Source: Anaerosporobacter mobilis DSM 15930
GTDB taxonomy: Bacteria; Bacillota; Clostridia; Lachnospirales; Lachnospiraceae
Direction of reading: 5' to 3'
Assembly (NCBI RefSeq): GCF_900142955.1
Contig: NZ_FRCP01000013.1
Coordinates: 62,001-126,000, forward strand
Length of the DNA stretch: 64,000 nucleotides
Part shown: positions 54,691 to 64,000 of the stretch, piece by piece
How positions within the stretch are numbered: position 1 is the stretch's first letter
Layout: the number at the start of each line of letters is the position of its first letter
Notes under the pieces: model-generated
Seen by the model: the letters and a program-made list of their open reading frames with translations, nothing else
Database searches by the model: none
What the model was told of the DNA's origin: nothing
Program-made: the position numbers and the translations under genes

Positions 54691-56334
54691 TTAATTTCCC
54701 AGCTTTTGCTTATTCTTTTCAATCTTTTGATTCTTAATCTCTACAACTGCATCCCAACCATTATCTTTAAGGAATGACTTGTATGATTCTAATACAGAAT
54801 TGAAAGATTCATCACTATCTGATCGAATTAAACTAACTAAAGTCGTTGTCCATTCTGTAGTAACAGCTGTATTAGTTCTTGCTTCTTCTGTTCCTGCATC
54901 AGGGCTTGTGTTTTCAATAATGAAATGTGGAACCAATTTTCCTTGTCCCCATTCATTAAGTTGCTTAATTGATTCTGGGAATGGCTCTTCTCCATACGCT
55001 TTGTATTTGTCATGTCCAAAGAAGAAGAATTCTCCAATACGGTACTCTTTCTTGAATCTATCGTTATCATTTTTCTGCATTTCTTTCGCTTCATCAGTAA
55101 GAACATATTTACCTTCATCATTGATTGTATAAGATACACCTTCAATACCAAATGTAGTAAGAATTTGACCTTCTTCACTTAATAAGTAAGTAAATAATTG
55201 AATCGCTTTTGCTGGATCTTTACATTGATTCGTAATGTATGATACCATCCAACCACTGATACCAGCTTGATTTAATGTAGGTTGGTTGCCTACTGTACTT
55301 TGTGGACCATCAATTGCAATGTAAGCCGCATCTGGATTTGCATTCATCCAAGATGTTAAGAATCCAGAACTCTGAGGAGTACCATCTAACATAATAGTTG
55401 CATATTTACCTGCTTTTAATTTCTCTTCAAATGCAGTTCCGTCATCTGCAAAGCTATCATCACTGATATATCCCAAACGATGTGCTTCACTGAACGTCTT
55501 TATCCAAGATAAATAATCTTCATCAAGATTTCTATAATAGAAGTTTTCGTTATCATCTAATAATGGTACACCAATAAAATCTTGGAATGGATCGCCCATA
55601 GAACCTGTGCTTTCTGTAGTGAAAGCATTAAATCCAAATGGATAAAGTTCTGGGTATTGTGTTTTAATTTGACCTAACACGTTTAAAAACTTTTCTTGTG
55701 TACCCATAGATGGACTTCCTAAAGCTTCATAGATGTCTTTACGAATTACAAAAGCTGTTTTGGTATTGATAAGACCACTCTCGTAGTCAGCTGCTGTATT
55801 AGAATAATTCGCATAACCATAGCTCTTTCCATCATCTAATTGCAACCAGTTTAACGTTTCTTCCGAAGCAACTTTTCTAAAATAAGGATCGTATTTATCG
55901 GCTACTTCATATAAAGGCTGTGCCCATGAATTGGCTTTTAGAGCTACTTGGGAACTAGCATCAAATACACTAATTAAATCCGGCATATCTCCACTGGCAA
56001 ACAAAGTATTAAGTGTTGTGTCATCACCAACAATAAATTTAATTTTAACATGTAAATCTTCTTCAATCTTTTTAGTGATAATATCATTACCCCAATCTGA
56101 ATTCCACCAATCTGCATTAACATACCATGTAAGTTCTGTCATCTCTTGTGGATCTAGTTTCCATGCTGGGGTCTCAGGATCTAGTTCATATCTGGCTTCC
56201 GATGCATTCGCTGCCTTATCGCCGCCTGAACTTGTAACATTTCCTTCTTTTTTACTACATCCTCCAAGCACAATTGTTGTTGCCATTAATAGTGCAATGG
56301 ACTTTGTCATCCATTTTGATAATCCTTTTCTCAT
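54691..56334 (-). CDS. Large substrate-binding lipoprotein (LipO/YtcQ type)
   Basis: 547 residues from the ATG at 56334, seven bases after GGAGGT. Lipobox IVLGGC with lipidated Cys, then a two-lobe domain longer than MalE types, as usual for partners of LplB/LplC permeases. Segments: MTELTWYVNADWWNSDWG, PDLISVFDASSQ, ISGWMVSYITNQCKDP. It captures an oligosaccharide outside the cell. In this operon it comes after both permease genes. Substrate inferred as beta-glucan oligomers from the GH30 and GH5 genes downstream. Confidence 0.92.
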   Translation of the reverse strand: MRKGLSKWMTKSIALLMATTIVLGGCSKKEGNVTSSGGDKAANASEARYELDPETPAWKLDPQEMTELTWYVNADWWNSDWGNDIITKKIEEDLHVKIKFIVGDDTTLNTLFASGDMPDLISVFDASSQVALKANSWAQPLYEVADKYDPYFRKVASEETLNWLQLDDGKSYGYANYSNTAADYESGLINTKTAFVIRKDIYEALGSPSMGTQEKFLNVLGQIKTQYPELYPFGFNAFTTESTGSMGDPFQDFIGVPLLDDNENFYYRNLDEDYLSWIKTFSEAHRLGYISDDSFADDGTAFEEKLKAGKYATIMLDGTPQSSGFLTSWMNANPDAAYIAIDGPQSTVGNQPTLNQAGISGWMVSYITNQCKDPAKAIQLFTYLLSEEGQILTTFGIEGVSYTINDEGKYVLTDEAKEMQKNDNDRFKKEYRIGEFFFFGHDKYKAYGEEPFPESIKQLNEWGQGKLVPHFIIENTSPDAGTEEARTNTAVTTEWTTTLVSLIRSDSDESFNSVLESYKSFLKDNGWDAVVEIKNQKIEKNKQKLGN

Positions 56335-56355
56335 AATACATACCTCCACTTTTTC

Positions 56356-57228
56356 TTATTCTTTCACTGCGCCAAGCATCATGCCAGAAACAAAATGCTT
56401 TTGTAACAGCGGATAAGCGATTAATATTGGAACTGTTGTTATAACAATTGTTGCCAGCTGTACCCCTTTTGAAGTAGTTTCCATAACCACACTACCTACT
56501 GGCATATTTTTAACATTTTGTTGTACGATAATCTCGTACAATTTCATTTGAACTGGATATAAAGCTTTATCCGTAATATATAATTTAGCAGTCATGAAGT
56601 CATTCCATTGATATACCCCATTGAACAGCGCTATCGTTGCAATTGCAGGCTTTGATAAAGGCATAATAATCTTCAAGAAGATTCTCCAAACACCCGCACC
56701 ATCAATCTTTGCGGATTCTTCTAAAGACGGCGGAACCTGTCTAAAGAAATTCATTAGGATAACAACATCATAGTAGCTAAATAAAGCAGGAATAATATAA
56801 ATCATAAAACTATTTGTAAGATTTAATTGTCTCATTAATAAATAAGTAGGAATCATACCACCTGAGAAGAATAATGTAACAACACCCATAGCTGTGTATA
56901 TCTTTCTTCCCATTAAATCTCTTTTACTCATACCATAAGCGACCATAGAACAAAAGAACACGTGAGTTACCACACCAATTACTGTCTTAGATACGGATAC
57001 AATATACGCCTTCCATATACTAAGATCATTCATTACAGCCCTATAGTTCTCAATGGAGAACTCCTTCGGAAAAAGAACAAATCCACCTTCTGCTAACGAC
57101 TTCCCACTACTAAAGGAACTTGCTACGATATTCCATATTGGAATAACAATAATAACTGCAATTATAAGTAAAACAAATCGATTGAATAAATCAAACCTCT
57201 TACTTTCACTCATTCTAACTTTTTTCAT
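56356..57228 (-). CDS. Carbohydrate ABC transporter permease, LplC/YtcP type
   Basis: 290 residues with six helices. EAA loop EESAKIDGAGVWRIFLKIIMPLSKP; end HFVSGMMLGAVKE is the typical C-terminus of this branch. Ribosome binding site AAGGAGGAG. Second gene of the operon, 14 bases after lplB-type; partner of that protein. Confidence 0.93.
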   Translation of the reverse strand: MKKVRMSESKRFDLFNRFVLLIIAVIIVIPIWNIVASSFSSGKSLAEGGFVLFPKEFSIENYRAVMNDLSIWKAYIVSVSKTVIGVVTHVFFCSMVAYGMSKRDLMGRKIYTAMGVVTLFFSGGMIPTYLLMRQLNLTNSFMIYIIPALFSYYDVVILMNFFRQVPPSLEESAKIDGAGVWRIFLKIIMPLSKPAIATIALFNGVYQWNDFMTAKLYITDKALYPVQMKLYEIIVQQNVKNMPVGSVVMETTSKGVQLATIVITTVPILIAYPLLQKHFVSGMMLGAVKE

Positions 57229-57242
57229 ACGATTTCTCCTCC

Positions 57243-58163
57243 TTACAATACCGATTCATCATTAATCTTACTAGTTAAATAATTCGCACTAAGTAATAAA
57301 ATTAATGATACGATGGAAACTCCTAATCCTACAGCGGCTGCATAAGAGAAATCTCCTTGCGTAATACCCATTCGGTAAACATAGGAATCTATTACTTCAG
57401 CTTTCACACGATTTTGTGAATTCATTAATACTAACGTCTGGTCAAGATTCGATTTTAACAATCCACTTACTGTTAATATGAAATTCAAACAAATAATAGT
57501 TTTTAATAAAGGTAATGTAATGTGCAAGATTTGCTTGATTCTACTTGCCCCATCAATTCTGGCAGCTTCATAATATGTACTATCAATGCCTGCCATTGCC
57601 GCTAGGTATAGAATCGTCCCCCAACCAGCTTCCTTCCATACATCTGATAAAACAGCTATAAGCCAATATTTATCTGCATCAAGCAATATATTTCTCGGTT
57701 CACTTATTACTCCAAGTGAAAGCAATATTTCATTAAACATACCTGTTGTTGACATCCAGCTAATCATCATACCACCAAGTACAATCCAAGATAAAAAGTG
57801 TGGTAGATATGAGATTGTTTGCATAATCCTCTTAAATGGTCCATCTTTTATCTCATAGATCATAACCGACAATATAATAGGAATTGTGAACCCTATCAAT
57901 AATTTCAAGAAACTAATTCCTAATGTATTGACTACTGATTTCCAGAAGAACTTATCTCGAAAAGCAATCATAAAATTATCAAAGCCTACCCATTTGGCAG
58001 TTGCTAACGTATCAACAACTGTATAGTTTTTGAAAGCAATGCTCAATCCATAGATTGGCATAAAACAGAATATAATCATGAATATAACACCAGGTATAAC
58101 CATACTTTGCAAGCCTGCTTGTTTTTTTACTGTTTTTAAGAAGCCTTGTCTTTTCTTACTCAT
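57243..58163 (-). CDS. Carbohydrate ABC transporter permease, LplB type
   Basis: 306 residues; FIIFCFMPIYGLSIAFKNYTVVDT after the first helix and the EAA segment YEAARIDGASRIKQILHITLPLLK identify the branch. GGAGGT precedes the ATG. First gene of the transporter-hydrolase operon, directly behind a consensus promoter and a LacI-type operator. No ATPase gene nearby. Confidence 0.93.
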   Translation of the reverse strand: MSKKRQGFLKTVKKQAGLQSMVIPGVIFMIIFCFMPIYGLSIAFKNYTVVDTLATAKWVGFDNFMIAFRDKFFWKSVVNTLGISFLKLLIGFTIPIILSVMIYEIKDGPFKRIMQTISYLPHFLSWIVLGGMMISWMSTTGMFNEILLSLGVISEPRNILLDADKYWLIAVLSDVWKEAGWGTILYLAAMAGIDSTYYEAARIDGASRIKQILHITLPLLKTIICLNFILTVSGLLKSNLDQTLVLMNSQNRVKAEVIDSYVYRMGITQGDFSYAAAVGLGVSIVSLILLLSANYLTSKINDESVL

Positions 58164-58196
58164 TTTGAACCTCCATTGTTAACTTTAACAGTTTTA

Positions 58197-58210
58197 TTAA
58201 AACGTTTTAA
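58197..58210. promoter_or_regulatory. LacI-type operator downstream of the ABC operon promoter
   Basis: TTAAAACGTTTTAA, perfect palindrome with the central CG typical of LacI/CcpA sites. It lies 13 bases downstream of the -10 and 34 before the ATG at 58163, a blocking position. Confidence 0.7.
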
Positions 58211-58222
58211 TTTATATTTAAA

Positions 58223-58251
58223 ATAATATCATTATTTCATTGCTATGTCAA
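58223..58251 (-). promoter_or_regulatory. Sigma-A promoter for the LplB-LplC-SBP-GH30-GH5 operon
   Basis: Minus strand: TTGACA (58251-58246), 17-base spacer, TATTAT (58228-58223). Confidence 0.8.
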
Positions 58252-58325
58252 TTCTTTTTTGTGCTATTTTTATATATTATTTAAGATTCAGGTATGGTTT
58301 TTATGTTTTATACCTACATATCAAT

Positions 58326-58337
58326 TGAAACGTTTCA
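58326..58337. promoter_or_regulatory. Second LacI/CcpA-type operator
   Basis: TGAAACGTTTCA, perfect 12-base palindrome, about 75 bases upstream of the -35 and 28 bases past the DUF2264 stop. With the site at 58197 it could support DNA looping or separate CcpA-type control. Confidence 0.5.
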
Positions 58338-58365
58338 TAAATAACAGAGTATTTGCAGAATGTTT

Positions 58366-60258
58366 TTATACTTTTACCATAACTTGTTTATCATTATATT
58401 GAATCCTTACATAATCCTTTTCACATTGGATATTCGGTCTCTTAGTAAGTGAATTCATACAATTACCATTCGCTTCTCCTAAAACAGAAGTAATAATTCT
58501 ATGATTTCCAGGTTCTAATTTCTTACAAAATGTTGGAATTACAGCAGAGTTCCATAATACATTCGTATTAGGATAACTATCTATTATATGAAAGGTACCT
58601 GCTTCTTGACTGGTTATTCCACTGATTCCCCAAGGCTTCCTAATGAATATTCCATTGTCATCATTTATAATTGCATTTTGTTGAAACGTTTCATTATTCT
58701 GTTTAACATCAATTACGCCTACTTTTTCCGCTCCCATCGCATATCCACCATCAGCGATATCAATTTGAACTGCCGTGTTTATCTTATGCACTCTCACATG
58801 CCATGGAGCACAAGGGACTACGTAACTCTCAATCTCAACTCCAGGCATTAGTACATATTTCGCATAGGTATACTCATTCGTTATTCTACATTCCTCTGTA
58901 CCGTTTCGCATACGATAGGTATTGTCATCGGACAATGATACTGCTAAAGTATTGTCAAATGCTCCATCCGATAATTCTGTCCCTCTAGATACACTAAAGC
59001 CAAATACATTGGAATATACAAATTTTTCATATTTGGAAGTTGAATTTCCATGGTTCATACAATGTTGTCCTGTTATAAAGGCTTGTACATGATTACTCTC
59101 TTCTTCATGTGTTATTATCATCTTAGGATTACTCAAACATTTTGAGTGCTCGTAATCAAACACTTCTTCCTCTGCCTCCCAGAACGGATGATGTTCTTCA
59201 AGTGCTAGTACCAAGAATGTCTTCAAAGCCCAGTACGGGGATCCAGGCGAGTTATATCGTTCACTCATCACCAGATTCGGATATCCATATCCAATGCTTA
59301 ATATACCCGATTCATCAAAGATAGGCTTTTCAAACCAACTCCTTAAATTTCGTAACACAACACCTTTTACCACGCCCCACGAAAGCGAACTTTCTCCGTT
59401 AAACGCCATAGCAGAAAAGAAAGCACTGTGCGCAAAACGATACGTTAAACTTCTACCAAATGGTATTTCCGTTCCATCATTCGCAAACCAATATATAAAA
59501 TCATTCGCAAAAGTCGCTGCTCTTTCTGTAAACCTCCGCGAACGCTCTTGATCCTTTTCCTTCATAAATGATGCGTATAGCAGTCCATAAAAATGCATTG
59601 CAAAAGGGATATAGTAATCCATCTGCTGTGGATTTCCATCAAAATACCACCCTTCACCTTGGTAGCAGGCTTCTATAACATCAAAGTCTTCTTCTAATCG
59701 TGTATCATCAAATGGTAACCCCCGTATTTGAAACATCATATTTGTTAGTATACGGAAAAATCTCCAATTGTTTTTATGTACTTCCCTCTGGTTAATCTGA
59801 TTAAACCATACATAGATTCTTTCCTTATCCTCTTTACCAAAAGAATTCCAAAGTTGCTCAGGTGCCAAGCAAATCCCGATTGCTAACGCTGCCATCTCAA
59901 CCATCTTCTGATCATAATCCTCAACCTCCGACCAGTACCAATCACTTCTTGGATTCGTACCATTTCTTATTCCCTTTATGTATATATTCAATATCTCATT
60001 AACTTCTTCTTGTTCTTCCAATGTTAATCCATCAATTCCACCAGCTAACAGTGGCGCAAATCCCCACAAGATACGGGAAAAACCTTCCATACCTGCAGCT
60101 TTATTATTATAGTGTGCCCCTGTATTACCCAAAACCAAAAAGGCCCCCGATTCATTGTAACAAGGCACGATTGGTCTACAGATATCTAGTAAAGCACGCA
60201 TAAGATCCACTTTTTCTTTAAGTGGATTCTTCTTTAGTCGTTCTATATATGTATTCAT
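58366..60258 (-). CDS. DUF2264 protein, putative GH154-type glycoside hydrolase
   Basis: 630 residues from the ATG at 60258 behind AAAGGA; the frame reads 31 codons further to a GTG at 60351, with an ATG in between, so the N-terminus is not certain. DUF2264 hallmark near the start: VLGNTGAHYNNKAAGMEGFSRILWGFAPLLAGG, then an (alpha/alpha)-barrel with WYWSEVEDYDQKMVEMAALA and a C-terminal beta domain. Members of this group have been assigned to GH154 and act on uronic-acid-containing glycans; the substrate here is open. No signal peptide. It is encoded between the exported GH5 gene and the transporter operon, same strand. Confidence 0.82.
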   Translation of the reverse strand: MNTYIERLKKNPLKEKVDLMRALLDICRPIVPCYNESGAFLVLGNTGAHYNNKAAGMEGFSRILWGFAPLLAGGIDGLTLEEQEEVNEILNIYIKGIRNGTNPRSDWYWSEVEDYDQKMVEMAALAIGICLAPEQLWNSFGKEDKERIYVWFNQINQREVHKNNWRFFRILTNMMFQIRGLPFDDTRLEEDFDVIEACYQGEGWYFDGNPQQMDYYIPFAMHFYGLLYASFMKEKDQERSRRFTERAATFANDFIYWFANDGTEIPFGRSLTYRFAHSAFFSAMAFNGESSLSWGVVKGVVLRNLRSWFEKPIFDESGILSIGYGYPNLVMSERYNSPGSPYWALKTFLVLALEEHHPFWEAEEEVFDYEHSKCLSNPKMIITHEEESNHVQAFITGQHCMNHGNSTSKYEKFVYSNVFGFSVSRGTELSDGAFDNTLAVSLSDDNTYRMRNGTEECRITNEYTYAKYVLMPGVEIESYVVPCAPWHVRVHKINTAVQIDIADGGYAMGAEKVGVIDVKQNNETFQQNAIINDDNGIFIRKPWGISGITSQEAGTFHIIDSYPNTNVLWNSAVIPTFCKKLEPGNHRIITSVLGEANGNCMNSLTKRPNIQCEKDYVRIQYNDKQVMVKV

Positions 60259-60375
60259 AACGATTCCTTTCATATTATCTAACCAAAACGCTCCCACTTC
60301 ATCTTCCTTCTTATAATGCCTCATATTAAAATAATTCCTCAAATTACGCACTCACGAAAACTCCATATAGGTTCA

Positions 60376-60427
60376 TCTAGGACGACGTCACTTATGCGAA
60401 TTACGTTTTTGACGCCATTGTCCTAGA
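60376..60427. terminator. Hairpin after the exported GH5 gene
   Basis: TCTAGGAC (60376-60383) pairs with GTCCTAGA (60420-60427), extended by GACGTCA/TGACGCC inside and TAGG/CCTA outside. No strong U-tract. It lies between the GH5 stop (60475) and the DUF2264 gene, so it may only partly terminate. Confidence 0.55.
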
Positions 60428-60474
60428 TTAATCCTATCAATTAAACCTCTTTGCATTAACTATTTAACTAAACT

Positions 60475-63400
60475 TTATTTTACTATTATTTTAATTGTCT
60501 TTACTTTCTTACCACTACTATAGATTATGATATTAGCAGTTCCTTTTTTCTTTGCTTTCAGTTTCACTTGTGTTTTGCCTTTGTTAGTTCCAACTGAAAC
60601 AATATCGTTATTTGATGATTTCCATGTTATTGTAGAGGTCTTAAATCCTTTGCAGTTAATTTTAATCGTCTGCTCTTTACTAGCTTTCATGGTAGTAACT
60701 TTTTTAACTAATGAAATGGTAGCCTTCTCGACTTCTACTACACAGTTCGTTGCAATCTTCGTTCCATCTCTTAATTCAGTGGTAACAACAATTGTTACTT
60801 TTCCGGTTTTCTTAGCTGTTATTTTACCAGTTTTACTAACCGTTGCTATCTTTGGATTTTCAGATGTATACGTAACAATTACTTCATTGGTTTTTGTTTT
60901 ATCGTAACTGAATTTTACAACCTGATTCAATCCTTCTGGTATGGTAGCTTTAATTTGTGCTACATTACCTTTGTTTCCAGATGCATAGATCTTCTTAGCA
61001 TTTAAAGTAATCTTGATTTTTTCTTGTAATTTCTTAACACTTGAAGGTACTGTTAGCTGATTCGATTCACCTGAATTATCTTGTTCTTCGTTTTCTCCAG
61101 ATTCCGTTGTACCACCAGGTGTATTACCAGAATTACCGCCATTATTGTTTGAATTATCCGTATACGGAATCTTTACTGTCCCATTCTTCTCAAAGAAACC
61201 TTTTAATATATTTGCAATTTCTGTATTCCTAGTAAATGTATCCGTAGTAACTTCACTCCATTTACTTCGAATTGTCGCCTCTGAATCACTTTTAATATTA
61301 ACCGTATTTGATTTCTTCGTGTAGATTCCCCAACTGCTTCCCTCACCACCATCGGATACTTTAAAAGTCCATGTTGTGTAACTCCAACCTTCTCTTTCAA
61401 ATATCTCTAAGCACTGTTTCCAACTCTCTGTATTTGCAAAGAAGGTAAATTCTCCGATAAATACAGGTACATTGTAATTGGTTGCTTCATTGATTAAGGA
61501 CACTTTGTTATTAATAAAATTCAGTTGTGAATTCAAGCTATTCAAATCGTTCCATTGATAAAAATGATACTGATATACAACATTTTCCCAGCCATATAAT
61601 TCAGGATCTGGCAAATCTGTAGGCTCCCATATCGCCTGCATGAAAATCATATGATTTTTATCGATAGCTCGTATTGCTCGGTAGATTCTATCATAAACAT
61701 CATATTGCATGGTTCCGCTGGTACTAGGCTCATTCAATAAGTCATATCCACATACCATTGGTTCATCTTTATATCTTGTAGCTATTGCTTCCCAAAGCTT
61801 GATTGTCTTCTCAATATTCTCTTCTTCACCATAGAATCTACCTATATCAGCTATCGTAGTATCTCCTGAATGATCTTTACCATTTTGTGAACCGAAAGCA
61901 CCGTGCATATCAATCATCACATAGATATCTCGTTTCTTCGCTTCTTCAATAAACCAATTAAGACGTTCAAATGCCTCTTCTTTTAATGATCCATCTGTGT
62001 TAGCCATCTCAAAATATGTTATCGGTAAACGAAGTACATTCACGCCTTCTGCTTTAGCCAAATCAAAATCTTTCTCTGTCCACCAATGATCCTGATATAG
62101 AGAAATCAATTCTTTGGCTACCTTTGCTCCAAAACGCTCTGTAAATGTTTCTACTATCGTAACTAAATCTACGGCATCAACTGGGCACTGCCAATTCTCA
62201 GTAACGAGCCAACCACCTGCATTCGTTCCTCGAAGAATAACTTCATCACCTTTACCAAAATTATCTCGAATTACTTTACCATCAGTCCTTAAGAAATTCG
62301 AAACTACAATCGGATTATCTTCTGGAGGGGTAACTTCTTTCTTATTAATAGCATATTCCCAGGATCCAATTTCGCTCACACTGCCATCCAAGCCATAAGA
62401 CACAGCTTTCAAAGTAGTATTTTCATCAACTCGAAACGCTTTCTTATATAACAATTTTGTTTTATCTGGCTCAGAACCATCTAACGTATAATAGATGTTT
62501 GCTCCTGATGATGATACCAACTCTACAACAGCAAACTCATCATATGTTCCAGCCGCTCCATGAGTTATTACAACATTCCCCGGTTTAACAACATAAGTAA
62601 ATTCACTTATCGGTCCTGTTACGTCATCTTTCACAGAAATCGCCTTAATTGTTGTTGTCTTTGTTGATGTAATTGCCTTTGTATACAGATTACTATTCTT
62701 TGTAGGCTCCTTACCATTTGTCGTATAATAAATAGTAGCTCCATCTTTAGCAAATAATTCCGTTGTACAAGAACCAACATACTCTTTATCCGTTGCTGCA
62801 TTAGCAACAACATCATTAGTTGTTACTTCATTGTTGATTCCGTAGACATATTCTGCAAACGAAACACTATCAATCAGATAAATTCCAGTATTGTTGAATC
62901 CAAAACCAACTTCACTGATATAGGCTCTATCCAACTCCTTTTTGCTATCTATATCATCAAGATATACATAACACTTTGTCCATTCCCCATATACAGTGGT
63001 TCCCGCTACCTTGCTTGATACTACCGTCCCAAACTTATCCTTCAATAATACAGTTGGTAGGTTGTATCCTTGAAGATCTTTCACGTAGAAGGTTAGGTAA
63101 TTCGATTTTCTTATATCCACCGTTTTTTCATCTTCAAGTTTTAAGAATACACTTCTAACTTTCTCTGAAGGATTTCCGGAAACAGTGTACATATCACACT
63201 TTAAAGAATAACCACCTTCTATCGCATCTGGTTCTAGTGCATATCGAACACCATATGCATTCTGAATCTGGTCTCCCCCACTCTCAAAGGTATGAAATAT
63301 AACATCGCCATTCTCAGGCAGTGCTTTAATTCTATAGTTATACGTTGCAACACCACTAAAATCATCTGCACTTCTTGCCGTGATTGCTTTTACAGTCGTA

Positions 63401-64000
63401 TCTTTTGTCACTGCAAATGGTGCTGTGTAGATTGTCGAATCTAGGGTTGGTTGCGTTCCATCTGTCGTGTAGTAGATTTGACAATCTGTGTTCGTTGTTG
63501 TAAGCGTAATATCTGTTAACTGTTCATACGTTCCAGAATTATAATTCGCAACCGGTGTTTTAGGTGCTAATGCATTAGAAAAATACATCTCATCAATATA
63601 ATAAACACCCGCATTCCATTGTCCAATACGTACTCCTTTGATTCTAGTTAAATCCACTTTTTCCTTTTGTTCAATCTGCGACATAGGAATTGCATACTCT
63701 GTCCATTGGTTTTTCACTGATTTACCACTTACAGAAGCAGCATTATCATACCAAGCCCAATTTGTCATGTTATTATCTTCATCAACAAATTGTAACATTA
63801 CGTTATTGTTCCCTTGTGTATCCTTTAGCCAAAATACGAAATAATCATAGTATTTACAATCTAAGCTATTATCAGCCTCTACATAGAAACTTGATTCTTC
63901 ATTAGGACTTCCAGAACTACCTACTACATATGCTGCTGACTTCTCTCCAGTATATTTATCTTCCGAAGTCAACGCCGCATTGACTAATACTGTAGGTTCT
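60475..64000 (-). CDS. Exported multi-domain GH5 enzyme with carbohydrate-binding, chitobiase-C-like and Ig-like domains (5' end outside window)
   Basis: The frame is open to the window edge (about 1174 residues seen), so the signal peptide is not visible. Order from the N side: carbohydrate-binding-like domain (63560-64000), CHB_HEX_C-like domain (63340-63560; QIYYTTDGTQPT), a second binding domain (62870-63330), two more CHB_HEX_C-like domains (62345-62840; IYYTTNGKEPT, IYYTLDGSEPD), GH5 catalytic domain (about 61160-62320), Asn/Gly/Ser linker, then Ig-like Big_2 domain and a last ~80-residue strand domain. Catalytic Glu: CGYDLLNEP and VFIGEF. The layout implies a large extracellular or wall-attached enzyme that feeds the downstream transporter. 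Confidence 0.88.
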   Translation of the reverse strand, partial: EPTVLVNAALTSEDKYTGEKSAAYVVGSSGSPNEESSFYVEADNSLDCKYYDYFVFWLKDTQGNNNVMLQFVDEDNNMTNWAWYDNAASVSGKSVKNQWTEYAIPMSQIEQKEKVDLTRIKGVRIGQWNAGVYYIDEMYFSNALAPKTPVANYNSGTYEQLTDITLTTTNTDCQIYYTTDGTQPTLDSTIYTAPFAVTKDTTVKAITARSADDFSGVATYNYRIKALPENGDVIFHTFESGGDQIQNAYGVRYALEPDAIEGGYSLKCDMYTVSGNPSEKVRSVFLKLEDEKTVDIRKSNYLTFYVKDLQGYNLPTVLLKDKFGTVVSSKVAGTTVYGEWTKCYVYLDDIDSKKELDRAYISEVGFGFNNTGIYLIDSVSFAEYVYGINNEVTTNDVVANAATDKEYVGSCTTELFAKDGATIYYTTNGKEPTKNSNLYTKAITSTKTTTIKAISVKDDVTGPISEFTYVVKPGNVVITHGAAGTYDEFAVVELVSSSGANIYYTLDGSEPDKTKLLYKKAFRVDENTTLKAVSYGLDGSVSEIGSWEYAINKKEVTPPEDNPIVVSNFLRTDGKVIRDNFGKGDEVILRGTNAGGWLVTENWQCPVDAVDLVTIVETFTERFGAKVAKELISLYQDHWWTEKDFDLAKAEGVNVLRLPITYFEMANTDGSLKEEAFERLNWFIEEAKKRDIYVMIDMHGAFGSQNGKDHSGDTTIADIGRFYGEEENIEKTIKLWEAIATRYKDEPMVCGYDLLNEPSTSGTMQYDVYDRIYRAIRAIDKNHMIFMQAIWEPTDLPDPELYGWENVVYQYHFYQWNDLNSLNSQLNFINNKVSLINEATNYNVPVFIGEFTFFANTESWKQCLEIFEREGWSYTTWTFKVSDGGEGSSWGIYTKKSNTVNIKSDSEATIRSKWSEVTTDTFTRNTEIANILKGFFEKNGTVKIPYTDNSNNNGGNSGNTPGGTTESGENEEQDNSGESNQLTVPSSVKKLQEKIKITLNAKKIYASGNKGNVAQIKATIPEGLNQVVKFSYDKTKTNEVIVTYTSENPKIATVSKTGKITAKKTGKVTIVVTTELRDGTKIATNCVVEVEKATISLVKKVTTMKASKEQTIKINCKGFKTSTITWKSSNNDIVSVGTNKGKTQVKLKAKKKGTANIIIYSSGKKVKTIKIIVK

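Noticed and set aside
55931..56416. 161-codon plus-strand frame opposite the binding-protein gene
   Set aside because: Shadow of the lipoprotein gene on the other strand; composition and position show no independent signal.
60527..60907. 126-codon hydrophobic plus-strand frame opposite the Ig-like region
   Set aside because: Hydrophobicity arises from the complement of Lys/Thr-rich repeats; no start signal.

Overview
The window is AT-rich Firmicute DNA. It fits a spore-forming, anaerobic, plant-polysaccharide-degrading member of the Lachnospiraceae of the Clostridium/Lachnoclostridium phytofermentans type. Pointers are the gpr-spoIIP-lepA-hemW order next to rpsT, a pyruvate:ferredoxin oxidoreductase, several carbohydrate ABC systems with YesMN/AraC/LacI regulators, and glycoside hydrolases of families 5, 30, 95 and 130. 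The organism name is an inference. No tRNA, rRNA, insertion sequence, prophage or CRISPR array was seen.

Layout. 1-5335: sugar ABC permeases (the first cut by the window edge) downstream of a YesM/YesN two-component system. 5626-6927: membrane-anchored beta-helix protein. 7182-13440: housekeeping and sporulation block hemW-lepA-spoIIP-gpr, divergent from rpsT. 13673-14380: DUF421 membrane protein. 14712-19784: a collagen-like, BclA/BclB-type spore-surface protein followed by three family-2 glycosyltransferases. 19829-29953: a likely mannooligosaccharide locus (GH130 phosphorylase, ABC transporter, chemoreceptor, AraC regulator) bracketed by two near-twin LacI regulators. 30140-36176: VWA lipoprotein, GH95 alpha-L-fucosidase, ECF sigma/anti-sigma pair. 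36468-37969: TetR-DUF2871 unit with a perfect operator, a LacI gene remnant and a 44-residue gene. 38158-44433: nifJ, an FGGY sugar kinase and a putative new spore protein. 44695-46197: dbpA helicase. 46373-51744: haem/iron cassette (substrate-binding protein, permease, ATPase, flavodoxin, HemN/HutW-like radical SAM enzyme) with a divergent AraC regulator. 51938-64000: a 41-residue membrane peptide and a beta-glucan-type locus (ABC transporter, GH30, two GH5 proteins, DUF2264 protein).

The most interesting parts are (i) the five-gene cassette that looks like anaerobic haem uptake plus haem ring opening, (ii) the collagen-like protein with linked glycosyltransferases and a 170-base structured element between them, (iii) a duplicated-domain protein of unknown family behind a sigma-K-like promoter, and (iv) a recurring style of long terminator in which an outer stem encloses a second hairpin. 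Most starts were moved from the longest open frame to the ATG/GTG/TTG that has a good ribosome binding site; this is stated per gene.
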